A DNA stretch of 64,000 nt, taken from positions 248,001 to 312,000 of the forward strand of contig NZ_ATVI01000005.1 in assembly GCF_000420645.1 (NCBI RefSeq), written 5' to 3'. This stretch comes from Nevskia ramosa DSM 11499 (GTDB lineage: Bacteria > Pseudomonadota > Gammaproteobacteria > Nevskiales > Nevskiaceae). Position 1 is the stretch's first letter, and each line of letters starts with the position of its first letter. Shown here one piece after another: positions 63,528 through 64,000 of the stretch. Made by a program: the position numbers and the translations under genes. A model generated the notes under the pieces. It worked only from the letters and a program-made list of their open reading frames with translations, did not search any database and was not told where the DNA came from.

Positions 63528-64000
63528 CCAAACGTAATCAGAGGCTGCTGGGCGTCGTCGCGCTGGTGATCGGCGTCGGTGTCGCGGCCGCCTTGGGCTT
63601 CACGGCGTTCCGCAAGAACATGATGTATTTCTACACGCCGAGCGATCTGCTCGCCGGCACCGTGCCGGTCGGCGCGTCGATGCAACTCGGCGGGCTGGTC
63701 GAGAAGGGCAGCCTGGTCCGCGCCGGTGGCCTGCGGGTGGAATTCCGCGTCGCCGACTGCGCCAAGAACATTCCGGTGCGCTACGACGGTGTGCTGCCCG
63801 ATCTGTTCCGTGAAGGGCAGGGCGTGGTCGCTGATGGTCATCTCGATGCCGATCACGTGTTCGTGGCCACCCGCATCCTGGCCAAGCACGACGAGAACTA
63901 CATGCCGCCGCAGGTCGCCGATGCCCTGAAGGGCGATCCGGACACTGGCAAGCATTCCTGCATGCCCTTCAAGGCTGTCGAGTCGGCTGCCAAATCGTGA
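63524..64000 (+). CDS. ccmE: Periplasmic heme chaperone CcmE
   Basis: This 158-residue protein carries heme to the apocytochrome ligation complex. It has an N-terminal membrane anchor (LLGVVALVIGVGVAAALGF) and an OB-fold domain. His122 in AKHDENYMPP is the covalent heme attachment site, with Tyr126 as the axial ligand position. The gene is complete and ends at the last base of the window; ccmF and ccmG would be expected next. Confidence 0.96.
   Translation: MTKRNQRLLGVVALVIGVGVAAALGFTAFRKNMMYFYTPSDLLAGTVPVGASMQLGGLVEKGSLVRAGGLRVEFRVADCAKNIPVRYDGVLPDLFREGQGVVADGHLDADHVFVATRILAKHDENYMPPQVADALKGDPDTGKHSCMPFKAVESAAKS

Overview
This is a GC-rich, densely packed Gammaproteobacterial chromosome segment. 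The mix of a large TonB-dependent receptor, a hopanoid-type RND exporter (HpnN), NAD-dependent formate dehydrogenase (Fds), system I cytochrome c maturation (Ccm) and acyl-CoA/hydrocarbon catabolism suggests an aerobic, hydrocarbon- or terpenoid-using organism of the Nevskiales/Solimonadaceae type. That placement is inferred from gene content, not from a marker gene. No phage, transposase or CRISPR array was seen.

Layout. 1-5.4 kb: the end of a PhoX-like (DUF839) protein, a beta-helix lipoprotein and its TonB-dependent receptor. A possible Pho box lies upstream of the receptor. 6-9 kb: the glyoxylate shunt (aceB, aceA), each gene with its own terminator. 9.1-14.6 kb: a TPR protein, an SRPBCC protein, uvrC, pgsA, tRNA-Gly(GCC) and tRNA-Cys(GCA). 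14.7-26 kb (minus strand): a catabolic gene set. It holds an alpha/beta epoxide hydrolase, an unusual ferredoxin-reductase/flavin-epoxidase fusion, an acyl-CoA ligase, a crotonase, a pair of acyl-CoA dehydrogenases, a small membrane protein resembling styrene oxide isomerase (StyC), and an amidase-lipocalin fusion. 26-37.7 kb: a quinone reductase, a second crotonase with a sulfite-oxidase-like Mo protein, and a NarL-type two-component pair. It continues with an operon of Tat amidohydrolase, SDR and limonene-epoxide-hydrolase-like enzyme, then a three-subunit periplasmic molybdo-aldehyde dehydrogenase.

Read together, 14.7-37.7 kb looks like a locus for oxidising an unsaturated, perhaps alicyclic or terpenoid, compound through an epoxide. 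Three unrelated kinds of epoxide-processing protein lie within 17 kb, next to a candidate epoxidase, alcohol and aldehyde oxidation, CoA activation and beta-oxidation-like steps. This is the best candidate for an undescribed system in the window. The substrate cannot be read from sequence.

37.8-46 kb: a SET-domain protein, a serine acetyltransferase (EpsC type), alanine dehydrogenase, a TetR regulator with a clear operator, an MlaC-like protein divergent from HpnN, and MoaB. 46-55 kb: the formate operon (OFA-type oxalate/formate transporter, fdsG, fdsB, fdsA, fdhD, fdsD), divergent from a ModE-like HTH/periplasmic-binding-domain regulator. 55-64 kb: folD, then the ccm operon. ccmAB is separated from ccmCDE by about 5 kb carrying a Crp-type regulator, an EmrAB-like efflux pair, a thioesterase and an OmpW-like porin.

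Molybdenum is a recurring theme: FdsA, the aldehyde dehydrogenase, the sulfite-oxidase-like protein, MoaB, FdhD and the ModE-like regulator. Two palindromic intergenic repeats supply the stop codons of their neighbouring genes, and a third palindrome lies inside the coding sequence of ccmC.
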